A stretch of DNA of 64,000 bases from Promerops cafer. Taxonomy: Eukaryota; Chordata; Aves; Passeriformes; Nectariniidae. The stretch lies in the NCBI GenBank assembly GCA_013398275.1, contig VZSE01003113.1, forward strand, positions 384,204 to 448,203, in the 5' to 3' direction. Below the pieces are notes generated by a model. The model did no database searches. It was not told the DNA's origin and worked only from the letters and a program-made list of their open reading frames with translations. This document shows positions 1-13,292 of this stretch, one piece after another. Position numbers and translations under genes: made by a program. Each line of letters opens with the position of its first letter. Position 1 is the first letter of the stretch.

Positions 1-3000
1 ATCTCCAGTGTGTCTGGGATATTTCCATGGGACTTATTTCTTCTGTGGGGGACCAAGGGACTGCTGGTCTAGATCACACTCACAGGCAGCACCTCCTGTG
101 GAATGACAGCTGTGGACACGGAGGAAGGAACATTAGGGAAGCTGATATTAGGGAAAAAATGTTGCAAGGAAAGGTTTCCCCGGGAATAAGGTGACATTCT
201 GCCCTGTGGCCTCAAAGTGAATTCCATTAACTAAACATTAATTAAACTATTCCATTGTTTAACTCTAGAACGTAAGTAGTCAGTACTTGTTTTCAAACAA
301 ATACTTATTGGTTTGAAAAATACCTTTGAAAAGATATTTTTGAAAATATCTTTAATAGAGCATTCTCTCTAATTCCAAAGTATGGAAACTACCAAGTATT
401 TCTTCTGTGTCAGGAATCCTCACTTTCCCCCTGGTTTCTCATCTCAAAGTTGCCTTGTTTAAGCTGAAGAAGAAGTTATTTCAGGATTAGCTGTAAGAAA
501 CATCTGAGATGATCCCTGATTGAGCCATAACCCAGCCCTATTTCCACAGAAGTTCCTCTGACTTTACATGTCATGCTTTACTTTTATTATTTAAAATATT
601 TTCTTTTTCTAGTAAGAAATATTCTTACATTTCATGCTGAAATTAAATTTTCCTGGAGATACTTTGCTAATAGTCTGCATGGAGATTTTTGATTCTTCAA
701 ATTCTACAGGAAGATTTTAATCTGTAGTTATTATTTTTGTTTCATTTGGCATCTACATTTGGGAAAGAGCCAAGGGAGGAAGTGACAAATCCATCAACTT
801 AAGACGGGAAACATTGATTTCAGGGCTGTGCATATCTCGCTAGAAGTTCCTTTTCCCTTTGGCTATTTTATATTAACATCTTTTCATGGGATAGTTTCTC
901 CATTCACATCATTTTAATGAACCATCACAATATTTATTCATCAAAAACTGACTGGAATAAGTCTAATCTTGCCTGTTATATACCTCACCATGTTTACACA
1001 TCACCCAAGACAGCAGATATTCATGGGACATGGGGGCATGACTGTGGGTTAAAGATAACATAGTAATACAGCCTTACAAAAAAGAATGAATAATTTGTCT
1101 AATTGCTATCCTGCTTATAAACTATTTTGCCTGGAAGACACTAAGTCATTCACAAATACCACCTTGTCTGTGTATGTTTTTAATATATTTCTGTAGAATC
1201 TTTCCTCCTTTGCCCAAGGCATGGTGGAAACAAGCAGCATTCACTCACTCCAGCACCTTCCCCGTGAAAAAACCTGTGTATCTCAGCATTAGAGAAAGGG
1301 AAGTTTTCAGTTTGCTTCCCTTAGTAGCAACGGACAGTGTCTTGAGATCCTTATTACAGAAGAAAATCAAGTGAGAATAACAGCATAAAGTTATTAAGTT
1401 GTGCCTAGCAAAACAGAGACTCTTTGCCCTGAACGGAGACTCAGAATAGCAATAAAAACATTGCAAAACAATATAAATACCAGTGTGATTAAAAAGTCTC
1501 CCTCTAAAGCAAACAAGTCAGAGCACACAGAAGGAGTGTCACATCTAATAGCTGCCCTGAGTTGCACAATATCTAACATCTCTTATTAGGAGCTCTCACC
1601 ATGCCCCAGAACAGCTAAAGGCATTTTAGTCCCTAGTTACTGGTCCCAAGAGGGCTTGGTGCCTCCGTGTGTGTCCTCTGAGTCTTCCTGCTGCTTTGCA
1701 ACTACTGGCAGGGGAATCACAAGGCTGTGGGTGATAAGCAGCAAAGTCTGGAGCGAGGCTGTCAGAAAGAAAAGGAAGATTAGGATGAGAGCTGCCTTGA
1801 ACCAGAGCCAGCAGTCCAACCATGGTACTTACACAGTAAATAACTGTGATGACAACTTTGCTCACCTTTCAGCACTTGCCCCTTTTAAACAATTCTGTAA
1901 TATCTTGTGCCCTGACTATTAACAACGTATCCTTGTGGGTGTTGACATTTAACCTGTTTGTCAACAGATCCATTTACATCTCATTTTGCTGGCACCCCAT
2001 GCGAGAGGCAGTAAGTGAAGAGCATTTTAGCACAAGTGATGAAAGATGTCATTCATTGCTGGTGCCCTTTTGCGCTGCCTGCACTGCCATGAAGTATAGC
2101 AACCATTAGTAACAGGGATTTGAGTGTAATGTCTACTTTCACCCAGCAAGGTCAAAAATTTATGGTTCTGACCTTTTCTCTCTCCTCTGATATTGGAGTG
2201 AGCTTGGGTCATGTTCACAAGAAATGATATAAAATCAAATGGAGTTGATGCAGGTTCAGTGTGAAGTGATGCAGAGAAAGGATTCCACCTTTCCCTGATA
2301 AAAATTACTTCAATACCTTTAATAATGAGGGCCATGAAGTTCCATAAAGTTTACAGAAAAGGTTGTAAGGGTGTTGAGTGTTTCAAAGGTGCACACCAGA
2401 CACGGTAGCTATTCCAAGGAGATCTACATTTATTCTTACTCTATAGTTTCTCAGATGTGTTGTTCAAGGTCTCAAATATTTGTTTCAAGAAAAGCAAGTC
2501 TTGTTATAGCATAAAGATCTGTGTTAATTAAACCAGCCTAACTCCTAAGTGCTGTGCTCTTAGCAGGCTATAAACCACTTTGATTTTGTTTGGGTTGGTC
2601 ACTTTGCACACGCGAGCTAGGGACACTCACAAGCCCTCCTGCTGCATTCCCTGATCTGAGCAAGTTGGCTTGGTCAGACTGCTGTCTATGCTGACAAGCC
2701 TTGGAGGTTCAGTGTACTCCTCATCCTTTTCCCTCATTCTTATTTTTGAGGCCAACCAGAGTTGAACTATTCAGTTGAGTTGCTTTTCAGCACTAGAGTC
2801 CTGTGATGTGCACAGCTGCTGTACAGTCTCCAGCACTCTCCTCTCACCCTGTCACCAGCAGCTCAGCATGCACGGAGCAGAAGTGCTGCTCACACCAGTG
2901 ATGGAGGGCAACTGCGCAGCCACAGGGAGGAAAGGGTATTTTAGGGACTGCTGGCTCCTCTCTCACTAAGCATGACAGACAAGAGTCACAAAGTTCAGCC

Positions 3001-6000
3001 AAGATCAATCCTTCTAGTGCTTATGACTGGGGATTAGCTCAGCCCATTGCAGACACAGCGGCTCAGTGAGAAACCAATTTCCAAATAACAAGTTGCCCTG
3101 CGGTCTCATTATCTAGAATGGGCTTTTTTCTTTTTGTCCTCCCCTCTTTGGTGATCTTTTTTGGTTGTTTTGGGTTTTTTTTTCCTGCAAAGAAGGTCAA
3201 TGCCAGTCCAGCTGCCTCAGGCACACACACATTGCGGCTATGCAGAGATTCAAACATGGATTGTCTGTGAGGCTGTAGTACAGCTGGCATTTAATTTTGG
3301 TACAGCTTGGTTTACTTGTAATTTATTTTCTAGCTGTTCTTCACAACAGTGAGACTCCACTTTGGTGAGGAAAGATTTAGAGCAGTTCTGGACACTCATA
3401 AAACATGTTTGTATGAGAGAGCTGCAGATTTCCTGAAAATTTTTTGTGCTGGTGTTTTTTTTGGCTTTGTATCTGTAGATGCTCCCCCTGGCTGCAGTAC
3501 CACAAGGCAAAGAAAAAGTAGCCTTCCTTGAAGATAATCTTTCCAAAACTTTCTGCTAAGGATGCATAACTTCATCAATTCCCCAAGCTTTAGATCTGAG
3601 TTTGGGACTTCTGCCAGAAAATAAAATGCCTATTTGCGTACAACCTATCTATTTTAATGTGCATACAAGCTGTCCTCACTGCCAGAGATTCCAACGAGCG
3701 CTGTTGTTTAACAGTGTCTTTGGAAATACCAAGTCATACGTAAGCTATGAAATAGACTGTTATTGTTATAGAAATATTTCTAACACGTTTGAGCACTAAG
3801 CAATTAGTACAAACACATTTTGTCTCCTGTTAGCTAAATCCCTTGGTATCCCATGTTCCCTCTGTGGTTCTTGTAGTCTGGCAGGAGATACAATTTGTAC
3901 CAGCCTGCCCAGGGCAAGGAAGCAAGAAATAAGTTAAATGTTGCATATCTTTTCTTGCTGCTGGTTACTTCTACAGAGAACTTTCTCCCTGCTGTTCAAT
4001 TTCATGTCCAAATTTCCTCCCCAATACCACAGGATGCTGCAAGTGCTAACTGAAAGAAATGCAGGGATAAACACTAAGAGAGGAGTTAAATAGGGGTTAG
4101 CAAGGATAACAAGACAAATAGGAATAGCTGTTGCAATGAGGGTTCTAATCCCAGCAAGACCACTAGGAAACAATATTATATCCAGTAATGTTCCTTGTCA
4201 AATCTAATGGATTATATGTACCTCAACTTCTCCTTATATAGATACTTGAAATTCACTTTGTAAAACCATGAGACAGATACACTAAACACCTACCACTGGC
4301 CATCTGACTGTCCTTGTTGCAGCTCGTGACCTGCCTTGCATTCCACTGTGATCCTCTATGTCCATACTCAGCCCTTCCTCTCTGGCCAGGAATGCAGAGG
4401 CATAGAAACCCTCCCAACTATGGGGCACATTCAGCTTTGCAGGTACATCCCCAGGATTGGCTCAGCAGCATGTTGTTTTTGTTACTACAGGTGGCCAACA
4501 TTTTTCCAGGCAGTCTGACTCCTCATTTTTAGTGCCACTCAGTTTTCAGAGTGTTGGCTTTATATGGTACAAGTGGACTCCTAGAAACCATAAGAAACCA
4601 GAATCTTTTAAGTTTTGCCATTCCTGAATTACTACTAGATTGAGCTCCATGCTTCTCTTCCTTGGGGTCTCCCCCAGCCTGCTGAGCCACTCAGGCTTAG
4701 GGGACACTGACACCTGGGACACCATGTGAGGCTTAGCCTGGCATGGGAGCTGTGAGCCACTGCTGTGAAATATACTTACCCCAATGCCTGGTTTTCAGCA
4801 AAAGTAAGGATCAATTTTGGTTAGTTTTTATGTGAATTTCTTTTCCCTGTACAAAAATTAGTTTTTACATCATTATGTAGTTCTTTACTTGCTTGCTGGA
4901 TATGAGCATTGCAAACCTCACCACTACAGGAGCTGCTGGGCATTACCACTCATTTCAGAACATGACACAATGCTCAGAAATAAGATATTTAAAGCATGGG
5001 TTACCCCACTGAATATTTTATGCTTTTTGTTTTTCTTTTTGCTTTGCTTTTTGCTTAGCAATTAGAAAGTTCCCTTTGTTTGTGTTTCGGCAGAATTATT
5101 GTAGTAGGACACACTACCAAAAAAGGCAAGAAAAGAGCTTTCATGCCAGTCAAGGGTTCTCTTCTTAATTTTCTAGCAATGACAGAATCACAAAACAGGA
5201 CTATTTCAGATGCAGGCAGTCTGGAGTTTGATTAATCAGGAGAAAAAAAAAATCTACAAGTGATAACTTGCTTTTGTAACAAAGTTTACCTCAAAGCCAG
5301 GAAACATTATGCAGTAAACCTCTCCTTGTTTGCATTTCAGAACAGTTGCTAAAATATTGCTTTTCTGTACTTGAAAATAACCAGTGCATGTCTTCCTCTC
5401 CTGTCATCCTCAGCATGGCTTCAACAACAGATCAGCTTCCCTGGCTTAGACCTGAGCTGCCATTCATGTTTGCCAGTGGTTTGTCCCCCTTTCTTTGTTG
5501 GTCTGGAAAGGAAAGGTGGAAGAGCTGGGAGAAACCAGCTCCATCCCACTCTCCCAGCCACCACCAGCAGAGCCCCCAGAGCAGACTACTTTCTTGTCAC
5601 TGCATGACTAATACAACCACAGGCACTTGAAGTGAATGGGAATTTTTCCAGCCAGTGTTCAGAGCAACCTTTCTTCTGGGGATGGTCTTATGACATATGA
5701 AAATATTTTTTTCCTTTCAGTAAAGAGTTGGCTGGCACCATCGGTGCAGCATGAAGGGCCCCAAATCTGGCATCAGTGGAAAATTACTCTTCCTGAATCC
5801 TTCATATACCTTGAATTTCCCACCAAACAGGCTACATGGATGACAGTGACAGTCCATGCATTTCTGCATTTTTTAGGCATGTTCTCTAGTTGAGCTTTGC
5901 CAAAAATAGCAGAACTGATCATTTCAGGGTTGCTGCACAAGAGCTCACAAGACAGAAGCCTTGCTAGGCTGTGCATACATGCCACAGCACAATACCAGCA

Positions 6001-7300
6001 GCATGTGGTGGCAGCTTACGAGGTTGGAAAGAGCCATTTTAACTCTTGCATATGCTGACATTGCATTTTCAGGTTCTCCTCTGGTTAGCCAGGAGCCTGC
6101 AAGTCCCTGAGCAGGGTTAACCAGCTCCCTGCTGGGACCCTCATTAGCAGCAGCTGAGGCATTGCTGTTTCTTCTGTGCCTGTTTTTACATCTGTTTCTA
6201 TGTTTCTGAGAAGTCTTGCCAAGAACCCCCCAATTTATTTAGCTCTCACATCTGATTTGATTTGAAGCTTCTCAGACCCTCACTCTTGGGTCTGGCCAGA
6301 TCACTGGAGCAGAAGTCACAAGATTTCTTAAAAAAAACCTCCAGCAATAAAAAAGCTGATTAGACAAAACTGCTGAAAATCTTCAAGAATTAATTTACAG
6401 ACTATATGTGATAGCTTCCCAGAATGGCATCCTTCCAACTGCAGTGTCCCTATCACTCCAGTCAGTGATGGGACAGATTAGGCACTGAATTCCTGACAGC
6501 TGATACATTGGAGCATTTATATTTGTGAGAAATGTTGCAATTTGGTAGGCTTTGACCATTCCTTTGAACTTTGGAAGTTCATATTGCCTGGCAAGTTTGC
6601 ACCTCGGTGAACAGCTGGGTGTTGTTCAAGATCTACATGACCCCAGCAGTAATATCATTTATTTATAAATGTGACCCATGTGTGCTTCAACTACACGAGC
6701 TTGATAAAAATCCTAACCCAACCACAAAAACTGAACAGCAAAATAATTACTAACATTGTCTCAAATGAGTTCTAAATAAAGGACACTGTTGTTGTCTTCA
6801 AGGCTGATATTTTAGGTATGAAACTCAGTTCCATGTTGGAGATCCTCCACTCTGTGGGGACAGACAGGCTGCTGGCACACAGCCTTGCCAGCCCAGTGGG
6901 AATTCAGTTCTGCAAAAACCTCTGAATGGTGCTGCCAGCACCAGCCTACAGCTGATGTCTGCGAGCAGGGAGCATCACTGGCTAGTCCGTAAGATAAATA
7001 TGTCAGTGAGCCTTACAGAAACACTGCAAAGTCTCCACAGGATGGAGTGGCAGTGTGTGGCTACAAACCCAGCTCCTGGTCGGTAAAGACATGGGCCAAA
7101 ATCAGTCTTTATGCTTTTGAAATAAGGGGAATTTGTATTTAAGCTTTGAGGCCTAATTCCTGCAGACTTACTTTCTAAGTAGCTCCACAATGTCCAGTCC
7201 AAATTAAGGAAAAGGAAAAAAGCATTTGATGAGTGAGGAAAAAATTTCTTGTGTTTTACTCTCCAAGTTTTGCAGAACAACTTAGGAAAATTACAGTCAG
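1..7300. other. No gene recognised
   Basis: AT-rich non-coding DNA. Open frames are short, lie on both strands, and show no family likeness. No repeat family was recognised. Confidence 0.6.
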
Positions 7301-7316
7301 CAATTGTTCAGATTGT

Positions 7317-7339
7317 AAACTGAACCTTTGGTTCAGTTT
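7317..7339. repeat. Perfect inverted repeat, 10-base arms, 3-base loop
   Basis: AAACTGAACC and GGTTCAGTTT flank TTT. It could form a tight hairpin and lies about 220 bases before a CpG-rich patch. Confidence 0.9.
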
Positions 7340-7559
7340 GTAAGTGGATCCCTGGTATTAAAATACAGCTTTAGGACCAAACTTGCAATAGAGGAGATTG
7401 TTTTGTTTGACTTGTTTCCTACAGAGGTCAAAGGCAGGCAGTTATTTTTTTTTACAAATCTAAATATGTATCGAGTGATGTTAAAATAGGAAAATACCCC
7501 AGGAGCTCTGACCTCTCTGCATAGGTGCAAATCTGTGATTCAGCTGGATTCATACCGGA

Positions 7560-7990
7560 GCTATATTGACCTGAGTGCCGGTCAGCAGGTGGCGGGCGGG
7601 ACACAAGGGCAGAGCGGGGCAGGAGAAGACTCGCGAAAGCCCGGGCTTGGAACCGGACCTCTGCCCGCGGCTGCTCAAAGGCGGCAGAGCCGGGGGCAGG
7701 CTGGGCTCCGCGCTGGCACCGGCAGCCGCTAAATCAGGGCCTTGTGCATCGATTTATTTTAGAAAGTCCCGGGCACAGTTACTGGGCAGCCTAAATATAG
7801 CTCTACCAAAATGGAAAAACAATCTGGATTCAGTCGAGAGCAATCGACAAACGTCCTCGCACCTCGGAAGTCGGGGCGGGCTGTACGAAGCGCGGTCGCG
7901 GCTCTCGGGGCGGCAGCCGGGCGCGGAAAGCGGCAGCGCAGGGCGGACAGAGCCGGCTCTCCACGGGGAACACAGCAACAGGGACATGCA
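7560..7990. promoter_or_regulatory. CpG-island-like patch
   Basis: A GC-rich, CpG-rich block (for example GGCGGGCGGG, GCGGCTGCTC, GCGGTCGCGGCTCTC) stands out from AT-rich flanks. Open frames on both strands here, up to about 160 codons, are of the kind GC-rich DNA gives by chance and match no family I recognise. A MEF2-type site lies inside. It may be a promoter or enhancer, but no transcript or strand can be assigned. Confidence 0.45.
7791..7800. promoter_or_regulatory. Perfect MEF2-type motif CTAAATATAG
   Basis: The ten bases fit CTA(A/T)4TAG exactly. The motif lies inside the CpG-rich patch at 7.6-8.0 kb, which makes it more interesting than an isolated match. Binding is untested. Confidence 0.3.
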
Positions 7991-8347
7991 AGAGCCTGCG
8001 AAGCAAGCTGGCTTCTACCTGAGCAATACCGTAAAGACAAAAAAAAGTCTGTAGAGAAATAAAATGGTAATTACATGTTTCTAGAGTTCCCATTCTCCAA
8101 AACCTCACTCTGAAGCAAGTTGTGGAGGAAATATGGTTTTTGCTTGTGTAAGCACTTCTTAGCCAAATGTCTTCTCTTCCCTCCCCCTTCGCTACTTCGC
8201 TACAAATCCCTTTCCTTACTCACACACAAACAAGGCTGTTGCCATAGAAGTCTTCTTGACTGGGTTAAAAAGCGATTCAAGAGGATCACCCGGTGGCTGA
8301 ACGGGCTTATGCTGAGAGTAAGGCAGCAGAAAGCAGGCTCTCTGCTG

Positions 8348-8372
8348 GCTGGGGCTCGGGGGGAGCCCCAGC
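8348..8372. repeat. Perfect GC-rich inverted repeat, 10-base arms, 5-base loop
   Basis: GCTGGGGCTC and GAGCCCCAGC flank five G residues. The predicted hairpin would be very stable. Confidence 0.9.
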
Positions 8373-10344
8373 TCTCCAGTTACAGCTTGCCAATCTTGGT
8401 CTCTGCTTTTGCTCAGAAAGTGAAGCTGAACAGGAAATTATTGTGCTGCGTGACACAGAGAAGTACATTATGGAGTATTAGGAAGATTATGTTTATAAAA
8501 TGTTATTTTTCCACTTTAATAGTTAAAACCTTTGGACTTGTTTTCTTAACATCATTTTCATTTTCTGCAGTTATTTATGTTTTAATGCTCTCCTCCTCCA
8601 AAGGAGAGGATCCCCTCCTCTCGCACTAATGCATAACCTCCGTGTCTCCACAGCAGCCCTGGGGCTGAGGGGAGGCAAGGCAAGTCCTGACACAGCTGAG
8701 CGTGTGGGGGAACCATCCCCTTGTGCCTCTTCACTCCTGAACCCATGCTGGAGCAGAGAGCCAGGGGCACATGAGAGGCTTTGTGGACCCAGAGCAAGGA
8801 GCAGGTGGGGAGGCTTGTAAAGCAAGGGGCTAAGTGGGCCCTTCCTCCTGTGGGTGCACATGTGCTCGCACCTCCTTCATCTTTCAGAAATGGTCTGTAG
8901 CAAAGTGCTGGTATTATAAGAGGCCCTGTGACACTCAGAGTGCAGTTTAAACCAGTTCATCCATTTCCAAGACTAAGGCTAAAATAAAATACACACTGCT
9001 CAGCCCACTGTAAACATTAACAGCCCCCTTTGTAGCCTCTCTGGTGAGCCTCCTCCAGCTACCCCTGTGCTGCAGCAGTGGTTTGGCATTGCCATTGCAG
9101 ATATATTCCCTTCCAAGAACATTCCCTGAGTTAAGGGTCGCTCTTGCCTCAGAGAACTTGCACTTCTCACGTGCTTTATAGAGACAGAAGCTGCCCAGCT
9201 CTTGAGGTGCCCCAGCAGTGATCTTGCCCCACTGCCCTTTGCTGCTGCATGGCACTGGCCCAGACATGTGCCACCAGAAGCCATGTTCGGGCTGCTGCAG
9301 GCACTGAGCAGCTGTGGGCTGCCCCATGTCCCCCCTGTGCCAGGCACATGTTCCCTCGCAGGGTCCCAAATGTCCCTTTGCCAACAGAGTGGCAAAGGAC
9401 ACGATTCAATATCCTGCCTTTAGCTGGAAGTGAAGGACAGAGGAAACAGTGGGGTCTGCCCAAAGGGAGAAGGGAAGGATGATGAAGAGGAAGGAGCCGT
9501 GTCTGCTGGGGTGGATAGGATATCTGGAGAAGGCAGAGGACAGCCACATCCTCACCAGCTCTCCTGGGTGCTGGCATCTGGCTGCTGAGCTCCATCTGTA
9601 TGGTCTGGGGTCTGACCCTGCCTTAGGCCACAGGACCCAAGGTCCTGGATTACCCTATGAGGAACAGGTTGAAACCCACCTCTTGATTAACTGTTGGTTA
9701 ATTAGGTTGCTGTACCCTGAGTGGGACAGAGGTCCTATAGGAGATGGAGCATCTGGCTGTGAAGGACATGACACAAGGCAGCACAGGAGGGTTGCACAGG
9801 GGTGGGTACTAGCCTCTCCTACCCCAGGGGCTTCATTTGGTAGCTTCAATATTTAGTTGACACATTTTTGTGTTATTTTAAAACACACCCTGAAGTTCAA
9901 CACAAACCACTGTCACAGGCCTGAAGCTGAAAGGCAAGACAGGACTCATTTGTGTGCATGTGGATCTAATTATCGGGGGGGCATTAACAAAATTATCTCT
10001 GCCAAGGCTTATAGAACTCCCAAGACATCATCTGAGAGACCTATCTGACATTTTTAGAGTGTTAAGGCTATGGATTTGTCATATTTTTTTAAAGCTAGAC
10101 ATGTGGAATGCATACAATGTACTTCTCCATCCTAATTAGCATTTTCATTGGCTAAACTGTGCCTGGCCCTAATAGTTCTAAGAGACCCACTGATTTCACA
10201 CACCAGGAGGGCTCCAAGGAAAACAGATACACAAAGACAATGCAATTATGCAGGATTTTAAGCAGCTTCCACTTAACCAGTGAGTGGTGTAATACTAGTC
10301 TAAAAGCTTCAACCAGCCTTTGAAGAAAAATTTGACTGCTGAAA

Positions 10345-10380
10345 TAGAGAGACAGAGAGAGGAAGAGAGAGAAGAAAAAG
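10345..10380. repeat. GA-rich simple repeat
   Basis: A nearly pure purine run of AGAGAGACAGAGAGAGG type units. Confidence 0.8.
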
Positions 10381-11980
10381 CCCAGAGCAGACTGTGCAGA
10401 CTGGAGCTGCATAAAAACTGCTGATCAAACACTTTGATTAGTTGAGTGCCATGATTTGAACTGAAGGAGAGCAGAACCTCAGTTTGAAAGTTGTTTCCTT
10501 CCCAGATGCAAACTGAAAAGATCACCTATCTGCTTGGTATTTAATTTGCCATGTTGATGTACCAAGCTGCTCCCACACACAGTAAATCAAGAAGCAAGGA
10601 GTCGAAGATAACTGCCATCCCACACAGACAACGAACCTGCTTCATTTATTACCTAAGGAAGTGTGTTCATTTTGCAAATAGAAATGGCATTTTCCTCGTG
10701 TCATGGCACTAAGTATCTTATTACAGCAGGACTGTCAGGGTCAGAGACCTACTGACAGCTCGGGATAAAAGTGCCCAGTGCCCCATGTCTCTGATTCAGT
10801 GAAAGCCAGACTGATGCAGACGTGGGCACTCATATCTCTATAAAGAACAGAATATACTGCAGAGATACCAGAAATTCTTAGGTGCTATTTATCTGTGAAA
10901 CTATGTGTCTGAAAGGGAAAAGAAAAGAATTTTGACATGCTGCCTGTGCCAAATGTGAAGTGCTTTGCTGTCTTCTGGAAGCAAGCAGGGTAATCCTGAG
11001 GAGGTGCACCTTCCCAGGCCTGCTGGGATGCAACATGGTTGTCAAACCCAGTCTTTTCCTCTGTAAGGACAGGCCAGAAGCTCAAGAGATGAAAAGCAGG
11101 AGATGCCTGTTCCATCACCCACAGCAGCACTTCCCCACTAGCAGCTGTTGAACAGCTAATCAAAAAAAGCCAGTACAGACCGGTCTAACACTTGAAACGG
11201 TGTTGCCTTTGTGTGTCACTGTCGTTCACCCTCCCATGCTCCAATGTCTGTGATCTTATTTTCATGTGAGGCACTGGAAAAACTATTACCTGTGAAGCAT
11301 GTGATGAGGTAGCCCTGTAGTGCAACACTGCCTTTCTCAGGCCAGAAGCTTTGCACTGGATTTCAAAATACTCAGGACTGAGATTTCTGAGCTCTGCTCT
11401 GTCTGAACTGTTCCTGATCTGCTTGCAGTTTTGTTTTACTTTGTTTTGCTTCATTTAGATGTGGCAGTAAGTTTTCTAAGTGACCGTGTGTGCAAAGTTA
11501 GTTGATTTTGCTTTTGCACATCTTTGCATGCTATGGCCATAGTTGTACAGAGACTGTAGTTATTCTATACAGAATAAGCTATTTTTGATCAATACAATAA
11601 TGCAGTGTAGGGGTGGACAAGTCAGCCACAACATTTATGGAGAAGTGGACAGACAGGATGCAGCACAGGGGAGCACAGGCAAGGGATGGCAGGAGATGTG
11701 GCACAGGCAGGCACTGGTGATCCCACAGCTATAAATATCTCTCCCTTCAATAAAATTCAAGTAGAGTTAGTTCAATGAAGTGTGGAACTGGACAAACCTG
11801 GTTTTAGGGTAAAATAAGAAAAAGAAACAGTATTAAATGTATGTAAATGGTACTACATATAGTAAATTCCACAGCACATGGAGCTGCAGACCAGCGCAGA
11901 AAGAGAAAGGTGTGAAAAAATCAAGTTAGAAAACTTACAAAAACTACTCCAAGTGGATCCTAGATCAAGAAAGGAAACAC

Positions 11981-12004
11981 CAACCTGAACATCAACCTGA
12001 ACAT
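11981..12004. repeat. Tandem duplication of 12 bases
   Basis: CAACCTGAACAT occurs twice in tandem. Confidence 0.9.
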
Positions 12005-12162
12005 CACAATCCTCCTTGCAAAACACTCTGGATGTTCCTGACTTCCTGCAATGCTCCAGCCCTACCAGACTGAGACCACCCACCTCAGGGCACGGAGGAG
12101 CAGCCTGACACCAGGAAAAGGGGTAGAAATCGGGTGGTTTGGAAAGAATTTTAACTGCACTG

Positions 12163-12216
12163 TTTTTCTTTCTTTCTCTCTTTCTTTCTCTCTTTCTCTC
12201 TTTCTTTCTCTTTCCT
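12163..12216. repeat. TTTC/CTCT pyrimidine microsatellite
   Basis: An unbroken pyrimidine run of TTTC and TC units. It gives a false Lys/Glu/Arg-repeat open frame on the minus strand. Confidence 0.95.
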
Positions 12217-13161
12217 CTGTAACAATTAGATCTAGACTAGCAGTGATTTTCAAACTACTGTTGATGTTTCCAATAGTATATGGTGAGTTTCTCCTTCACC
12301 TGCAAACAAGATTTTTAACATAAGAATTTCTGGAATTAATTAAATGCGGTAACATTAAAATGATAGAGAGGCCATGGATAGGAAAGAGTCTGATCTCTGA
12401 TCTCCTGTGGGTTTGCTCTGGCTGTCACAATTCCCATGACTGAGATATGGTTTGGGTGGCTTCTGGAGGTCAGACGAGGCACGGCTGGGAGCTGCACAGC
12501 ACAGCATGTTCCTGGGTGAGGGAGAGCTATTTCAGCAGAGAGTGGCAAGCTTCCATCCACCGTAAGGAAATCACTGCCTTTCCCAGGAAAGGGGATATGA
12601 ATTTCCTCAGATCCCACCGAGGAAACAAAAATCCTGGGATAGATGAACTGCAACACACATTATTAGTGTTAAAATACTGACGATCAGGCCAGAAAATGCT
12701 ATAGCCAAAATGATTTGGAAGGGCTAAGCTGGATTCATGACAGGGAGTCTAGCAGAGGATGGTAAGTGTATAATTTGTAACTTAACCCAGGCTGCAGTGA
12801 TATGGATGCATAGAAAACATTTAGAATGATTTAACAGGACTTTTTGAATCAAGTGGTCTTGAAGATTTTTTTTCACAAGACCTTCACTGATAGTGTTTTC
12901 TTTATGGACCTTCCTCTGTGAAATTATTGCCAAAACTCAGCAGGATGCAATTCTTCTTCATGTTTCCTGGGAGTGTTCCCACTGCAGTTCTGTGGGGCTG
13001 ATCTAATACTAGCAGGTATCTAGTCTTTAACAGTCTTTAATCAAGTCCCTTTTTTTTTCCCTATAAATGAGGAAAGAGGTATTTGCAGTTTCTGAGTTAG
13101 GGCACTTAGGAAACAGCAAGTGCAAAAACCCAGACGCTTGGGAAATCTGGGGGCCAGTGTT

Positions 13162-13188
13162 CGATGCATTGTCATGCAAAATGCATCG
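13162..13188. repeat. Perfect inverted repeat, 9-base arms
   Basis: CGATGCATT and AATGCATCG flank a 9-base spacer; each arm carries a CpG and an ATGCAT palindrome. Confidence 0.9.
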
Positions 13189-13230
13189 CATGGAGCACTG
13201 ACTACAAGCTCTGTAATCAGCTTTTATGAA

Positions 13231-13292
13231 CTTCAGGAGCAGTAAAAAACTTTAGAAAAAAAAAACAACTTTCAGGAGCAGTAGAAAACTTT
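13231..13292. repeat. Direct repeat around an A-rich spacer
   Basis: TTCAGGAGCAGTAAAAAACT near 13232 recurs as TTCAGGAGCAGTAGAAAACT near 13271, separated by an A run. A local duplication. Confidence 0.85.

Noticed and set aside
7575..8054. 159-codon open frame in the 7.6 kb CpG patch
   Set aside because: Low-complexity composition, competing frames on both strands, and no recognisable domain.
12062..12253. Lys/Glu/Arg-repeat open frame
   Set aside because: It is the translation of a TTTC microsatellite.
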